A stretch of 64,000 nucleotides of DNA from Prochlorococcus sp. AG-436-C14. Lineage in GTDB: Bacteria; Cyanobacteriota; Cyanobacteriia; PCC-6307; Cyanobiaceae. The stretch covers positions 1 to 64,000 of the forward strand of contig QCPD01000008.1 of assembly GCA_003209755.1 (NCBI GenBank), read 5' to 3'. Every line of letters starts with the position of its first letter. Position 1 is the first letter of the stretch. The notes under the pieces are model-generated. The model ran no database searches. It was not told where the DNA came from and saw nothing but the letters and a program-made list of their open reading frames with translations. Shown piece after piece: positions 9,167-18,723 of this stretch. A program made the position numbers and the translations under genes.

Positions 9167-10879
9167 TTATTTATTTTTTTTCTTCTTTCGCTGCTTTTCT
9201 CGATTAGCCAACCTTTTTCTTTCACGTTGAGCTAATTTTAATTCTTTTTCTTTTTCTTCGGCTTCTTCCATTTTTTTCTCTTTATAATATTTGTAATCAC
9301 CTTGATACTTAATTAATTGACCATCTCTTATTTCTACAATTTTATTTGCAACTTTTGAAATAAAATATCGGTCATGAGAAACTATTAATGCATTACCATT
9401 ATAATTAGACAACGCCTTCTCTAGCATTTGCTTTGAGGGTATATCTAAATGGTTTGTCGGTTCATCAAGAATAAGCAAATTTGATGGCTTAATAATCATT
9501 AAAGCTAGAGCAAGCCTTGCTTTCTCTCCTCCACTTATCTGACTAACCTCCTTAAAAACCGAATCATCAGTTAAACCAAAACTACCTAGTAAAGAACGTA
9601 TTTCTGTTTGAGTCCAGTTAGGTACAGATTGAGAAATTGTCTCAATTACTGTTTTTTCTAATTCTAAGGCTTCTGCCTGATTTTGTTCAAAATAACTAGG
9701 GATAATATTATATTTTCCTATCATAATAGATCCTTCATCAGGTTCTTCTAAACCCATAATCAGTCGAAGTAAAGTAGATTTTCCAGAACCATTTGGTCCT
9801 AAAAATGCTATCCTTTCACCAGGCTCAAGCTCTAAAAAGGCTCCTAAAAATAAAATATTATCTGCATAGCTATGGGTTAAATCCTTAATGCTTAAAATAT
9901 CCCTACCAGCGCGGGGTGCATCCGAAAATCTAAAATTAGGCCCTTTTAAGTTATTTTCAGGAGCTTCAATTCTTTCAACTTTATCTAATAACTTTTCTCT
10001 ACTTTTAGCTTGTGTACTTCTTGTAGCACTTGCTCGAAATCTTTCTATATATGCCTTTTGAACTTGCATATCCTTTTGTTGTTTCTCGTATGCAAGTTTA
10101 GTTGATTCCAATTCAAAATCTCTCTGTTGAATATATGAAGTATAATTTCCAAGATAGCTTTTAGATTTACCTCTCTCAGTATTAACAATTCTTGTGCAAA
10201 CTTTGTCTAAGAAAGATCTATCATGGCTTACAATTACCATAGCAACTTTCTGATTAAGTAAATAGTTCTCTAGCCACTCAATAGTTTCTAAGTCTAAATG
10301 ATTAGTGGGTTCATCTAGTAACAATAAATCAGGACTTTGCAAGAGAATTTTTCCTAAAGCTATTCTCATCTGCCAGCCACCCGAGAAGTCTCCAACTAGT
10401 CTGTCTCCTGCATTTTGGTTAAAACCAATGGTGGGTAATAACTTTTCAACTTTAGATTCTAAATCGTAGCCATTTATTGAATCAAATTTGCTTTGAATAA
10501 TGCCTAATTCTTTGATTAATGAATCCAAATACTCTAAATCTTTAGAGGCTAATTCAGATTCCATTTTTTCTTGAATTAATTTTTGACTGTGAAGTAAATC
10601 GGATGCTTCTTGAAATGCCTCAAATAACTCTTCTCTGACAGTTCTTGAAAGATCAACATCAAATTCCTGTTTTAAATATGCAATAGATGGATCCCCTTCA
10701 GTAATCAAAGATCCATCCGTTGCCTCTTCTACTCCAGCAATAATTTTTAATTGTGTTGATTTCCCTGCTCCATTGACTCCAACCAAGCCAATTCTCTCTC
10801 CATTTCTTATTTCCCAACTGACATCTTTCAAGACTTCGCCAGTGGGATAAATCTTACTAATCTTCTCAAGTCGCAACAC
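9167..10879 (-). CDS. ABC-F family ATP-binding protein (translation/ribosome-associated type)
   Basis: The 570-aa protein has two nucleotide-binding domains without membrane segments. Walker A sites are GVNGAGKST (near 34-42) and GPNGSGKST (near 358-366). Signatures are DFSGGWQMR and ISGGEKARLAL, and each half has a LLLDEPTNHLD or LILDEPTNHLD Walker B. A charged linker joins them, and the C-terminus is lysine/arginine rich. ABC-F proteins such as EttA and Uup act on the ribosome rather than in transport. The gene converges with the protease gene, 29 nt between stops. Confidence 0.9.
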   Translation of the reverse strand: MLRLEKISKIYPTGEVLKDVSWEIRNGERIGLVGVNGAGKSTQLKIIAGVEEATDGSLITEGDPSIAYLKQEFDVDLSRTVREELFEAFQEASDLLHSQKLIQEKMESELASKDLEYLDSLIKELGIIQSKFDSINGYDLESKVEKLLPTIGFNQNAGDRLVGDFSGGWQMRIALGKILLQSPDLLLLDEPTNHLDLETIEWLENYLLNQKVAMVIVSHDRSFLDKVCTRIVNTERGKSKSYLGNYTSYIQQRDFELESTKLAYEKQQKDMQVQKAYIERFRASATRSTQAKSREKLLDKVERIEAPENNLKGPNFRFSDAPRAGRDILSIKDLTHSYADNILFLGAFLELEPGERIAFLGPNGSGKSTLLRLIMGLEEPDEGSIMIGKYNIIPSYFEQNQAEALELEKTVIETISQSVPNWTQTEIRSLLGSFGLTDDSVFKEVSQISGGEKARLALALMIIKPSNLLILDEPTNHLDIPSKQMLEKALSNYNGNALIVSHDRYFISKVANKIVEIRDGQLIKYQGDYKYYKEKKMEEAEEKEKELKLAQRERKRLANREKQRKKKKNK

Positions 10880-10963
10880 TACAACAAAACCTCAAGTGAA
10901 CTACCTTCAATCATTTAGCTTTAAAGATGCTAACTGATTTAAATTACATTAATTAAGTAAGCC

Positions 10964-11128
10964 ATGTTAAGACTCGAACAAATAACTGCTTTAGTTCTCG
11001 CCGCAGCTCTTGCAATCCCTAGTTATTGGTTTTTTTGGACCATGGCAGGCGGAGGTGGATACGAGAGAAGAGGAATTAGAGAAAGTGGTCAAGACGCATT
11101 AGAAATACCCTCATCTTTCAAAAATTAA
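10964..11128 (+). CDS. 54-aa single-helix membrane protein, conserved-looking
   Basis: Translation of 10964-11128 gives a 54-aa protein with one transmembrane helix (about residues 8-27, ITALVLAAALAIPSYWFFW). A glycine-rich hinge (AGGGGYERRG) and a polar tail follow. It is too short for standard gene callers. The composition is like the small cyanobacterial thylakoid-membrane subunits, but I cannot match it to a named one. It is transcribed divergently from the ABC-F gene and converges on the Nif11-like gene, 8 nt apart. Confidence 0.65.
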   Translation: MLRLEQITALVLAAALAIPSYWFFWTMAGGGGYERRGIRESGQDALEIPSSFKN

Positions 11129-11136
11129 TCACATAA

Positions 11137-11367
11137 TCACAAGCCACCCCTAGCCTTGATTAACCATTGCTTGGTATCCAAATCATCAATTTTAGTCAAA
11201 TATTCTTTTACCTCTTCTGAAGTAACTGGTAAATTCATTTCAATTCCAAATGCACATATAGATTGCATCGCACCTTTTGGGTTTTGAAGAGCTTGACGAA
11301 AAAGATCTTTCTTTTTCTTAGGATCTGCATTTATAAGCTTATAAAGCTCAGCAGCATTGCCGCTCAT
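11137..11367 (-). CDS. Nif11-like small protein ending in GGL
   Basis: The 76-aa protein is helical and acidic/basic mixed. The region LYKLINADPKKKKDLFRQAL...FGIEMNLPVTSEEVKEYL resembles the Nif11 domain, the leader fold used in some RiPP precursors including prochlorosins. It ends ...WLIKARGGL, placing a double glycine at the extreme C-terminus with no core peptide after it. It may simply be a stand-alone Nif11 protein. No LanM-like modifying enzyme or C39 transporter is in the window. Nif11 assignment is by eye and moderate. Confidence 0.6.
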   Translation of the reverse strand: MSGNAAELYKLINADPKKKKDLFRQALQNPKGAMQSICAFGIEMNLPVTSEEVKEYLTKIDDLDTKQWLIKARGGL

Positions 11368-11400
11368 AAGAAAAACATGGACTAGCTAAAGAATATTCAA

Positions 11401-11757
11401 TTATGCAACTTTTGTCTCGCAACCGGTAGATTCATGGCACATATCTAAATCACTTTCCTTTAAACCTAAAGCAGACGCGTCCTTCATACTTCTCGCATCC
11501 ATACAAAGTACTTTACGAAGTTGAGCAAAGTTTGCAGCATGAGAAGATCTTCCTTCTTTGCTGGCACCATATTCCGCTCTTTGTAAAACATGGTGTAAAT
11601 GAGTCAATAAATAAGAACTCACTACAGCAGAAATCAGAACATCTGCATTCTTACCATTACTACGACTCTTCCTTCTTTGTCGTTTTCCAATAACTTTATC
11701 GGGAACAACATTTTTAGAAAGAGGTCTAGATGTTTTCGGAAGAGATGGCTTAGACAT
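11401..11757 (-). CDS. Basic hypothetical protein, 118 aa
   Basis: No domain is recognised. The first 35 residues are rich in K, R, S and P (KVIGKRQRRKSRSNGK), which suggests nucleic acid binding. A helical middle (ISAVVSSYLLTHLHHVLQRAEYG) and a C-terminal part with three cysteines (CMDARS, MCHESTGCE) follow. It lies 33 nt upstream of the Nif11-like gene on the same strand and is divergent from the ribbon-helix-helix gene across a 138-nt region with palindromes. Confidence 0.6.
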   Translation of the reverse strand: MSKPSLPKTSRPLSKNVVPDKVIGKRQRRKSRSNGKNADVLISAVVSSYLLTHLHHVLQRAEYGASKEGRSSHAANFAQLRKVLCMDARSMKDASALGLKESDLDMCHESTGCETKVA

Positions 11758-11833
11758 GAAATACTCCTTTTAAATCAAAAAATTTAAACAAAGGTTGATT
11801 AGGCAAAACTGGCCAGATTAGTAAGTATCATAC

Positions 11834-11867
11834 ACAAGGATACTACCCTTGTATATAAGTGTACACT
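11834..11867. promoter_or_regulatory. Adjacent palindromes upstream of the RHH gene (possible operator)
   Basis: Two symmetric elements lie side by side: ACAAGG-N7-CCTTGT (11834-11852) and the perfect 10-bp palindrome AGTGTACACT (11858-11867). They sit 29 nt or more before the start of a ribbon-helix-helix protein and in the shared region with a divergent gene. RHH repressors usually autoregulate through tandem short palindromes, so an operator role is inferred from position and symmetry. Confidence 0.45.
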
Positions 11868-11895
11868 ATTTACTACTTGGTAGTTCTTTGTACGC

Positions 11896-12198
11896 ATGGC
11901 TACTCGTCAAAACTCATCGAACGGAAAGCAAAAATCGCCTCGAATACAAGTGGTTTTGCCAGAAGATTTGTGTGAAAAATTGTCAGAATTAGCCGAAAGA
12001 GAATCTAGAACTGTGAGCAATATGGCCAAAGTTTTAATTCAAGAAGGAGTCAAGAAACACGAATTGAAAGAAAGTTCCGGATCCAAAGTATTAGAAACAA
12101 AAAAAACTAAAACACAAAATTTTATAAATGCATTAGAAAAACAAAAAACACAAAGATTAAAAGGCATTCCGAAAAGATTAAAATTCAAAAGAAATTAA
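11896..12198 (+). CDS. CopG/Arc-type ribbon-helix-helix DNA-binding protein
   Basis: The 100-aa protein has the RHH fold at about residues 16-55: a beta strand (RIQVVLPEDL), helix 1 (CEKLSELAERE), a turn (SRTVS) and helix 2 (NMAKVLIQEGVKKH). A lysine-rich tail follows. RHH proteins bind DNA as dimers and are often autoregulated or act as antitoxins. No toxin gene is adjacent on the same strand, which argues against a simple toxin-antitoxin pair. The stop is 17 nt from the convergent anmK stop. Confidence 0.75.
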   Translation: MATRQNSSNGKQKSPRIQVVLPEDLCEKLSELAERESRTVSNMAKVLIQEGVKKHELKESSGSKVLETKKTKTQNFINALEKQKTQRLKGIPKRLKFKRN

Positions 12199-12215
12199 CT
12201 ATTAAATCATTTAAT

Positions 12216-13352
12216 TCAAGGATCGACTCTTACTCCATATAAAATAGGTTTATTTGCTCCTGTGATGTACTTCGGATTAATTTTTTTTCCTAAATAGTGC
12301 CACCAAGATAAAGTTGCAAATACCAAGGCCTCCCTAAATTGTGATGGAATACCAATTTCATTTATTTGACGAATATGAACACCACGACATTGCTTCTTTA
12401 GTTGATTCATTAAAAACAAATTTCTAGTTCCCCCTCCAGCAACCAAAAGCTCAATTAAACGTATGTTTTTCAGCCTAAAAAGATTATCTAAATCTTGAGA
12501 TATTATTGATGCAGAAAATGTGGTTAATGTTGATAGTAAATCTTCTGTTGAGATATCTCCCAATTGCTTTTTCCTTTTTTGTAAATCTTTAGAACCGAAT
12601 TGCTCTCTACCTGTAGATCGTGGAGGTTCTAGATGAAAAAAAGGATCCCCCAACCACTTTTCGATAATTTCTAATTTAGGTACTCCACGAGATGCAAATG
12701 ATCCATTCTGATCAAATGTTAAAGATGAATTAGTACTTTCTTTAATAGCTAAATCAATTAAAGAGTTAGCCGGTCCGCAATCCCAACCTAAACATTTAGA
12801 GGTTTTATCAATTCCAGTTTTAGGAGGAATAATTGTAAGATTAGCAATGCCACCAAGGTTAAGAACTCCTCTCCATCCATATAGTCTTCCAAGCAAGGCT
12901 TCATCTACTAACGCTACCAAAGGAGCGCCGTGACCACCTGAGGCAATATCCTTTGATCTAAAATCATAAATGACAATTTGATCTAAAATATTTGCAAGTA
13001 AAGGTCCTAAAAGAATTTGAAGACTACCTCCTCTTTTAGATTTTTTTACACTTCTATGAAATAAGGTTTGTCCATGACATCCAACAACCTCTGCAGTTGA
13101 ATTAGGATCACAATCTCTAGCAGCAAAAGCATTTAGTTCAGTAATTTCCTCAGCCAACTCAAGCCAATCTTTGCTATTAATTTTTAATCCTTGACCAACT
13201 TGTATTATTTTTTCTCTAGTTGAGGCAGGATATTCATAAGATCCTGTATTTAAAATTTTCCATTTTGGTTTTGAAGGATTCCCTTTGAATTCAACTAAAA
13301 CCGCGTCTATTCCATCAGCACTAGTACCACTCATCAAACCCAATGCACGCAT
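12216..13352 (-). CDS. anmK: Anhydro-N-acetylmuramic acid kinase
   Basis: The 378-aa protein has the AnmK signatures: [12 protein letters not shown] at residues 5-16, [17 protein letters not shown] and [13 protein letters not shown]. AnmK hydrolyses and phosphorylates 1,6-anhydroMurNAc to MurNAc-6-phosphate, recycling peptidoglycan sugars. It starts 3 nt after the ktrA stop and is probably translated from the same transcript, although its function is unrelated to ion transport. Confidence 0.93.
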   Translation of the reverse strand: MRALGLMSGTSADGIDAVLVEFKGNPSKPKWKILNTGSYEYPASTREKIIQVGQGLKINSKDWLELAEEITELNAFAARDCDPNSTAEVVGCHGQTLFHRSVKKSKRGGSLQILLGPLLANILDQIVIYDFRSKDIASGGHGAPLVALVDEALLGRLYGWRGVLNLGGIANLTIIPPKTGIDKTSKCLGWDCGPANSLIDLAIKESTNSSLTFDQNGSFASRGVPKLEIIEKWLGDPFFHLEPPRSTGREQFGSKDLQKRKKQLGDISTEDLLSTLTTFSASIISQDLDNLFRLKNIRLIELLVAGGGTRNLFLMNQLKKQCRGVHIRQINEIGIPSQFREALVFATLSWWHYLGKKINPKYITGANKPILYGVRVDP

Positions 13353-13355
13353 ATA

Positions 13356-14060
13356 TCAAGTTTGGGGCAACTTTTGAAGATCTTCCATGGAACCCATTAC
13401 TACAAGAACATGGTCTTTTTCTAAAATATATTTCGCTGGAGGATTTACCGTTAATAATTGAGCAGGACCAGCGGCTAAAACATTAACAAAATAATTTTTC
13501 CTAAGATTCAAATCTCGTAAAGAACGACCCACAAATACCTCAGGCACTTTTATCTCATCAATACCCGTTTGATCATCGAGTTCTAATCTTTCAATCAAAT
13601 TAGGTCTGACCAATTCCAAACCTAATCTTTCTCCTTGCATTCTTGAGGGGAATACAACTCGATCAGCACCAACCCTTTTCAGCATTTTTTCATGCAGATC
13701 ACTTGTTGCTCTAGCAATAACCTGCTTAACCAAACTTCCATCTGTATCTTTTGCAATAAGAGTTGTCGTAATACTTGCCTCAATTGGCTCACTAATTCCT
13801 ACTACTACAGTCCCCATTTCAAGCACACCTGCTTCTTTCATAGACTCTTCATCCGTTGAGTCAACTACCCTCGCTTCAATAGTTGGTTCGAGTTGACGTA
13901 ATTCCTCTATTGCCTTCTCTGATGAATCAACAGCTAAAACATCAGCACCATTTCTCAATAGCTCCCTGCAGACCGCGCTTCCAAAACGACCAATTCCAAC
14001 CACGGCAAAACCAAGTTTCTGGTTCGCTTTTATTGGAGACCATTGCCACCAATCACTCAT
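13356..14060 (-). CDS. ktrA: KtrA/TrkA-type K+ channel regulatory subunit
   Basis: The 234-aa protein has one RCK-N Rossmann domain with GIGRFG (22-27) and the acidic residue D45 at the end of beta-2, which binds the nucleotide ribose. An RCK-C domain follows (about 150-225). As a cytosolic octameric gating ring it controls the KtrB/TrkH pore in response to ATP/ADP or NAD(H). It lies 12 nt downstream of the pore gene. A single RCK unit fits KtrA rather than the double-length TrkA. Confidence 0.9.
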   Translation of the reverse strand: MSDWWQWSPIKANQKLGFAVVGIGRFGSAVCRELLRNGADVLAVDSSEKAIEELRQLEPTIEARVVDSTDEESMKEAGVLEMGTVVVGISEPIEASITTTLIAKDTDGSLVKQVIARATSDLHEKMLKRVGADRVVFPSRMQGERLGLELVRPNLIERLELDDQTGIDEIKVPEVFVGRSLRDLNLRKNYFVNVLAAGPAQLLTVNPPAKYILEKDHVLVVMGSMEDLQKLPQT

Positions 14061-14072
14061 GATTTGTCCTCC

Positions 14073-15470
14073 TCAAACATAAAGATCCTCCTTCGGGTAG
14101 CCAACTCGATTGCGATTTTGAAGCTTACTTTTATTAAGAGCTTGCCATACAGCGCTCAAGAATAAAAGGATACCCAGTCTGCCAACAAACATCCCAATAA
14201 TCAGAATGAATTGACCTACATGTCCTAACTTAGATGTCACGCCAAGATCGAAACCTACAGTTGCAAAAGCAGAAATACAAGTGAAAAGCATTTCTAAAAA
14301 TGAAAAATTCTCTCCACTATTTAAACCATTACTCAAACTTAATAATAGAGCCATGGTTAATACAAATAAAAATGAACCAACAGTGATACCAACAGCTTTA
14401 AGAATTACTTTGTCAGAGATCTGACGATTCCGAATAATAATTTCATTTTGACCACGTAAAGTTGCTCTTGTCGCAGCCATTAATGCAGCAATAGTTGTGG
14501 TCTTAATTCCGCCTCCAGTACCACCTGGACTTGCCCCAATAAACATCAAAAACATTATCAATAGAAGACCAGAATCAGAGACACTCTCAATTGATATAGG
14601 TAAACTCATAAAGCCTGCAGTTCGCGCACTAACAGAAGTAAATAGAGCGGTCAAAATCCTATCATCAAAATTAATTAACGAAAAAAAACTACCTCTAGCT
14701 AACGATTCAGTAAAAATCAATCCAAAGAATCCCAGAGAAATTAATATAAAAGATGATCTAATTACTAAACGTGTATGAAGGCTTAAATTTCTTAATTTTA
14801 AAGATCTGCGATTTATCCAAATATCATTAGTTACTCTCCAGCCAAAACCACCTAATATGATTAAAGTAATTAAAATAAAATTTACTACCCAATTGCTTCT
14901 ATAATCTTGTAAACTTCCTGACCATAAACTGAACCCAGCATTATTATAAGCAGAAATACTATGAAAAATTGATGCCCAAGCCCTCTCACTTGAACTAGTT
15001 ATATTATTGAAACCAAAAAAATATAAAGTAATGGCGCCAAGAAAAATAAGAATAGATGCTGTAATCGCAATTCCTTTAAAAGTTCTTCCCACACCACCAA
15101 CTCCAAATTCATCAAGGGTTTTACCTCTATCAAGACGTGTTTTTAATTCTGTTCCACTAACAATAAAGCCCTGTAAAAATGTAGTAACAGCCATTAAACC
15201 TAGGCCTCCAGTTAATAACATAATCGCTAAAATTACTTGCCCAAAAAATGTCAAATCTATTCCTATATCAATAATAGATAATCCCGTAACTGTGACAGCA
15301 GAAGTTGCCGTAAATAATGCCTCCCACAAACCTACATTGGCATGAGAACATAAAGGTGTAGCTAATAATAATGTTCCACAAGTAATCACAAGTAAACCTG
15401 TTACCACAGTGAACTGTGGAACAGTAAGCCTTCTGTAAGTTTCCTGTCTAATACTCACTTTCTTTGACAA
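14073..15470 (-). CDS. ktrB: TrkH/KtrB family K+ transporter subunit
   Basis: The 465-aa membrane protein has the repeated M1-P-M2 organisation of the Trk/Ktr/HKT superfamily. Pore-loop sequences with the selectivity-filter glycines are visible (SAVTVTGLS, AYNNAGFSL, SARTAGFMS, AFATVGFDLG). With KtrA it forms a Na+-dependent K+ uptake system in the plasma membrane. The gene order permease - ktrB - ktrA - anmK on one strand with short gaps suggests one transcription unit. Confidence 0.92.
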   Translation of the reverse strand: MSKKVSIRQETYRRLTVPQFTVVTGLLVITCGTLLLATPLCSHANVGLWEALFTATSAVTVTGLSIIDIGIDLTFFGQVILAIMLLTGGLGLMAVTTFLQGFIVSGTELKTRLDRGKTLDEFGVGGVGRTFKGIAITASILIFLGAITLYFFGFNNITSSSERAWASIFHSISAYNNAGFSLWSGSLQDYRSNWVVNFILITLIILGGFGWRVTNDIWINRRSLKLRNLSLHTRLVIRSSFILISLGFFGLIFTESLARGSFFSLINFDDRILTALFTSVSARTAGFMSLPISIESVSDSGLLLIMFLMFIGASPGGTGGGIKTTTIAALMAATRATLRGQNEIIIRNRQISDKVILKAVGITVGSFLFVLTMALLLSLSNGLNSGENFSFLEMLFTCISAFATVGFDLGVTSKLGHVGQFILIIGMFVGRLGILLFLSAVWQALNKSKLQNRNRVGYPKEDLYV

Positions 15471-15561
15471 TAGATGGAGACTAATTCTGAAAAGATTAAA
15501 TAATCAAAATCAATTGTTAACCTTAGCTTTTTTCCTAAATAAATAATCATTTCCAACATAT

Positions 15562-17379
15562 TTAAGAAATACCATAGTTTAGCAAAATCAGCCCAGGGAC
15601 AAGAAACGTCATCAAGATAGTCAAACCAGCTCCGTATCTAGTGACATCTAAAAACTGATAACGCCCAGGCCCAAATACCATAAGGTTTGTCTGGTAACCC
15701 ATAGGAGTAAGAAAAGATTGACTAGCGCCAAAAAGAACTGTTATCAACAAGGCCAAGGGAGGTAGGCCCATACTTGGCGCCAATTGAACCGCAATTGGCG
15801 CCAAAAGAGCTACTGAAGCAGCGTTACTGACAAATTGAGTAAATATCGTAGTAGAAAGAAAAATTACTAGTAAAGCAGAGTAAGTGGATAAGTCTTGCAA
15901 TATAAAAATTAAAATATTCGCAAAAGCATCAGCAAGACCTGTGTTTTGCATTGCTACACTAAAACTAGAAAGAGATCCAAGCAAAAGAATGACATCCAGT
16001 CGAATTGATCTTTGAACTTCTGCTGGTCTTAAACATCCACCCCAAACCATCCCAATTACAGCCAATAAAACGGAAGCAACCAGAGGCAAGTCAGTAAGTG
16101 AAGGAAGAATCAACATAGCAATGGCAATACCAATTGCTATCGGTTTTCTTGTAACAGTTGGTAGATCATTATCAAATTGATCTAAAACGAGTAGGTCATT
16201 ACTATCTTGCAATCCTCTAATTGAATCTCTAGGTGCTTGAAGAAGTAATACATCCCCCTCTCTTAAAATTGCTTGTCCCAATCTTTCTTGAACAGTTTGC
16301 TGCCCTCGTCTTAAAGCTAAAACAGTTGCATTATGCCTTTGCCTAAATCGTAGTTCTCGCAAACTCGCGCCAGCCAAGGTTGAACCAGCTGGCAAAAGAA
16401 CCTCTACAGTTTGTTGGCCTTCATCAGTATTGGATAGAAAAAAATTCTTTTCAGTATTCAATTTTTTAATCAATTGAACTGTATGTTCTTGTTTTAAACG
16501 CAAAAGATCTGAGCGTGTAATTCTTATCAACAAGCGGTCATCAGTTTGAATTATTCGATCAGCTAGAGGTGGTAAAAGTCTTTCATTGTCTCGCTGTATT
16601 TCTAAAACATCAACATCAAATCTTCTTTGTAAGCGACTATTCCTCAATGAATTCCCAACCAATTCAGAACCAGAAGGAATTGTGACTTCCGTAAAATAGC
16701 CAGTTTGATCCGAACTACCTCCATACTCTGAACTAATTCTTCCTCTATCAGGTAGAAGAGACTGAGGAGCTAACAACATATAGGCTGTCCCAAATAACCA
16801 TATAGGTATACCTATTGCAGTAAAAGTAAAAAGATCAAAACGACCATAGCCAAGTTGATCGCTAATATCGCTTACTAACAAATTTACTGAACTACCTAAT
16901 AGAGTTAAAGTGCCACCTAAAACCGTCGCGAAAGATAGTGGCAGCAAAACACGAGATGGAGATAGTTTTCGCTTTACACACCAAGCCTCAATAACGGGTA
17001 AAAGCGATGCTACCACTGGAGTATTAGGAACAACGCCTGAAACAGGAGCAACAACTAATCCAAGTAAAGCTATTAACCTACGCGGAGTTCGAATACTTTC
17101 AGAAGCAATCAACTCTCTTAACCGATCCAGAGCTCCACTTTTAAAAAGTGCAGCAGAAACAGCAAATAAGCCCATCAATGTAATCAAAGCAGGGCTTCCA
17201 AAGCCAGCCAATGCTTTTTGAGGAGAAAGAACTCCTGTTGCCATTAATAATGCAACACTCAAAAGTCCCGTTAGTTCAGGAGCTAGAGCAGAACTTACGA
17301 ATAAACAAATTGCACTAATTAAGACTGCCAAAGTTATGACAGCTTGTGGATTCTCAAAAACAGTTAATATCTCATTCAT
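15562..17379 (-). CDS. SLC13/DASS-type permease with two internal TrkA-C domains
   Basis: The 605-aa protein has membrane helices at both ends and a soluble insert (about residues 215-405). The insert contains two RCK_C/TrkA-C domains (ending near DRLLIRITRSD and GDVLLLQAPRD). This is the usual form of the cyanobacterial SLC13 permeases, which carry sulfate or other divalent anions, with the insert likely sensing a ligand. The cargo cannot be read from sequence. It is followed after 91 nt by ktrB. Confidence 0.85.
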   Translation of the reverse strand: MNEILTVFENPQAVITLAVLISAICLFVSSALAPELTGLLSVALLMATGVLSPQKALAGFGSPALITLMGLFAVSAALFKSGALDRLRELIASESIRTPRRLIALLGLVVAPVSGVVPNTPVVASLLPVIEAWCVKRKLSPSRVLLPLSFATVLGGTLTLLGSSVNLLVSDISDQLGYGRFDLFTFTAIGIPIWLFGTAYMLLAPQSLLPDRGRISSEYGGSSDQTGYFTEVTIPSGSELVGNSLRNSRLQRRFDVDVLEIQRDNERLLPPLADRIIQTDDRLLIRITRSDLLRLKQEHTVQLIKKLNTEKNFFLSNTDEGQQTVEVLLPAGSTLAGASLRELRFRQRHNATVLALRRGQQTVQERLGQAILREGDVLLLQAPRDSIRGLQDSNDLLVLDQFDNDLPTVTRKPIAIGIAIAMLILPSLTDLPLVASVLLAVIGMVWGGCLRPAEVQRSIRLDVILLLGSLSSFSVAMQNTGLADAFANILIFILQDLSTYSALLVIFLSTTIFTQFVSNAASVALLAPIAVQLAPSMGLPPLALLITVLFGASQSFLTPMGYQTNLMVFGPGRYQFLDVTRYGAGLTILMTFLVPGLILLNYGIS

Positions 17380-17449
17380 GTTATTTAATTAATAACCTTT
17401 TCAACTGACTCTGTCCAAGTATTAATTTTTAGACTACTGCGTAAAGGAG

Positions 17450-18652
17450 CTAAGAAGATTGGGAAAAAAAACGATTAATTATTTTTTTACTAAATAGCCA
17501 CGAACCAGAGGATTTAAGCGATAGAAGAAGTCCTGGCATTCTAATTAAATATGCAATACGCCTAATTTCAAATGCAAGGGAGCCTGCCAAAGTAATTCCA
17601 TATCCAGTAATAGATGCATTACCAATGCCAAGACTCAACATTTCTCCAAGATCTTCAAATTTGAATGGTTTAAGTTCATTTCCCTTTCTTAGAGAAATAA
17701 TATTTTGAGCCACTAAAGAACCTTGCTGCATAGCAACTTGAGCGGAAGATGGAAAGGGAGCGTTTTCATAAAATGTGATATCTCCAACGAAAAAAATGTT
17801 TTGATATTCATCCATTTGCATAAATTCATTTACTTTAACCTTCTGATTTTCATTCAAAAAATGATTTACAAATTTTGATTTAGAAGGTTTTAATCCTGCA
17901 GTCCATAATAAATTAGAATAATCTATTTTAATGAAATTATCTGTTTCATTATTAGTGATAGAAAGTTGTAAAAAAGTTTTATCAACAGATTTTATATAAT
18001 AGTTTAGATAAACTCTAATATTTCTCTTATGGATTGCATCAATTGCTTTTTCTCTATTAAATGATTTACAATTAGGTAGGATTTTATCTCCTTTATCAAC
18101 TAAATATATTTCAACCCTATCTTTTATTAAATCAGAAATTTTACATGCAAGCTCAACACCAGTTGGACCAGCTCCAGCAATCACTATAGGATTAATATAT
18201 TCAGAAGAATTATTTATTTTAGTTATTAACTTTTTAATTATTCGAAAGTCATTTAAATTAGAAAAGCCACAAGCATAGTCTTGGAAAGTATCTAGAAAGG
18301 AATAATCCTTTGTAACTCCTGTACTAATAACAAGTTGAGAATAATTTATTTCCATCTCAGATGAAGTAATTAACTTTTGTTCTATTTCATCAATCTCAAC
18401 TACACATTCTTGTAAAAAAATAAATCCTAATTCTGAAGCCAAATCAGAATACTGAGGTGCCACCTCCCATAATTGAAGCTCACCGCTTAATAACTCATAG
18501 AGCAATGGCTTAAAAAGGAATCTATTGCCTTCATCAAGCAAAATAACTGATGTTCCATCTGACTTGGCTAACAAAGCTTGAACAGTAGCCAGTCCTCCGA
18601 AGCCACCACCTACAACAACTATTGGGTCAGGCTTCAAATTATTCAAGTCCAT
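17450..18652 (-). CDS. ndbB: Type II NADH dehydrogenase (NDH-2), FAD/NAD(P) disulfide-type fold
   Basis: Two Rossmann motifs are visible: GGGFGG near the N-terminus for FAD and AGAGPTGVELA mid-protein for NAD(P)H. A GD motif (FFVGDI) and a C-terminal membrane-associating region are typical of NDH-2. The enzyme oxidises NADH and reduces quinone without pumping protons. The open frame extends to 18721, only 2 nt from the divergent cysH start. The ATG at 18652 places the FAD motif about 12 residues in and leaves a normal promoter gap, so I prefer it. The paralogue symbol is tentative. Confidence 0.8.
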   Translation of the reverse strand: MDLNNLKPDPIVVVGGGFGGLATVQALLAKSDGTSVILLDEGNRFLFKPLLYELLSGELQLWEVAPQYSDLASELGFIFLQECVVEIDEIEQKLITSSEMEINYSQLVISTGVTKDYSFLDTFQDYACGFSNLNDFRIIKKLITKINNSSEYINPIVIAGAGPTGVELACKISDLIKDRVEIYLVDKGDKILPNCKSFNREKAIDAIHKRNIRVYLNYYIKSVDKTFLQLSITNNETDNFIKIDYSNLLWTAGLKPSKSKFVNHFLNENQKVKVNEFMQMDEYQNIFFVGDITFYENAPFPSSAQVAMQQGSLVAQNIISLRKGNELKPFKFEDLGEMLSLGIGNASITGYGITLAGSLAFEIRRIAYLIRMPGLLLSLKSSGSWLFSKKIINRFFSQSS

Positions 18653-18723
18653 AGGGACTAGATTTAAGATGATTTTAAAGACCCTAAACAAACTTTGACC
18701 GATTCGGCGTTCAATTTTCAAAT

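Noticed and set aside
11896-12198. RHH gene as antitoxin of a toxin-antitoxin pair
   Set aside because: No adjacent toxin-like gene on the same strand; the downstream convergent gene is anmK.
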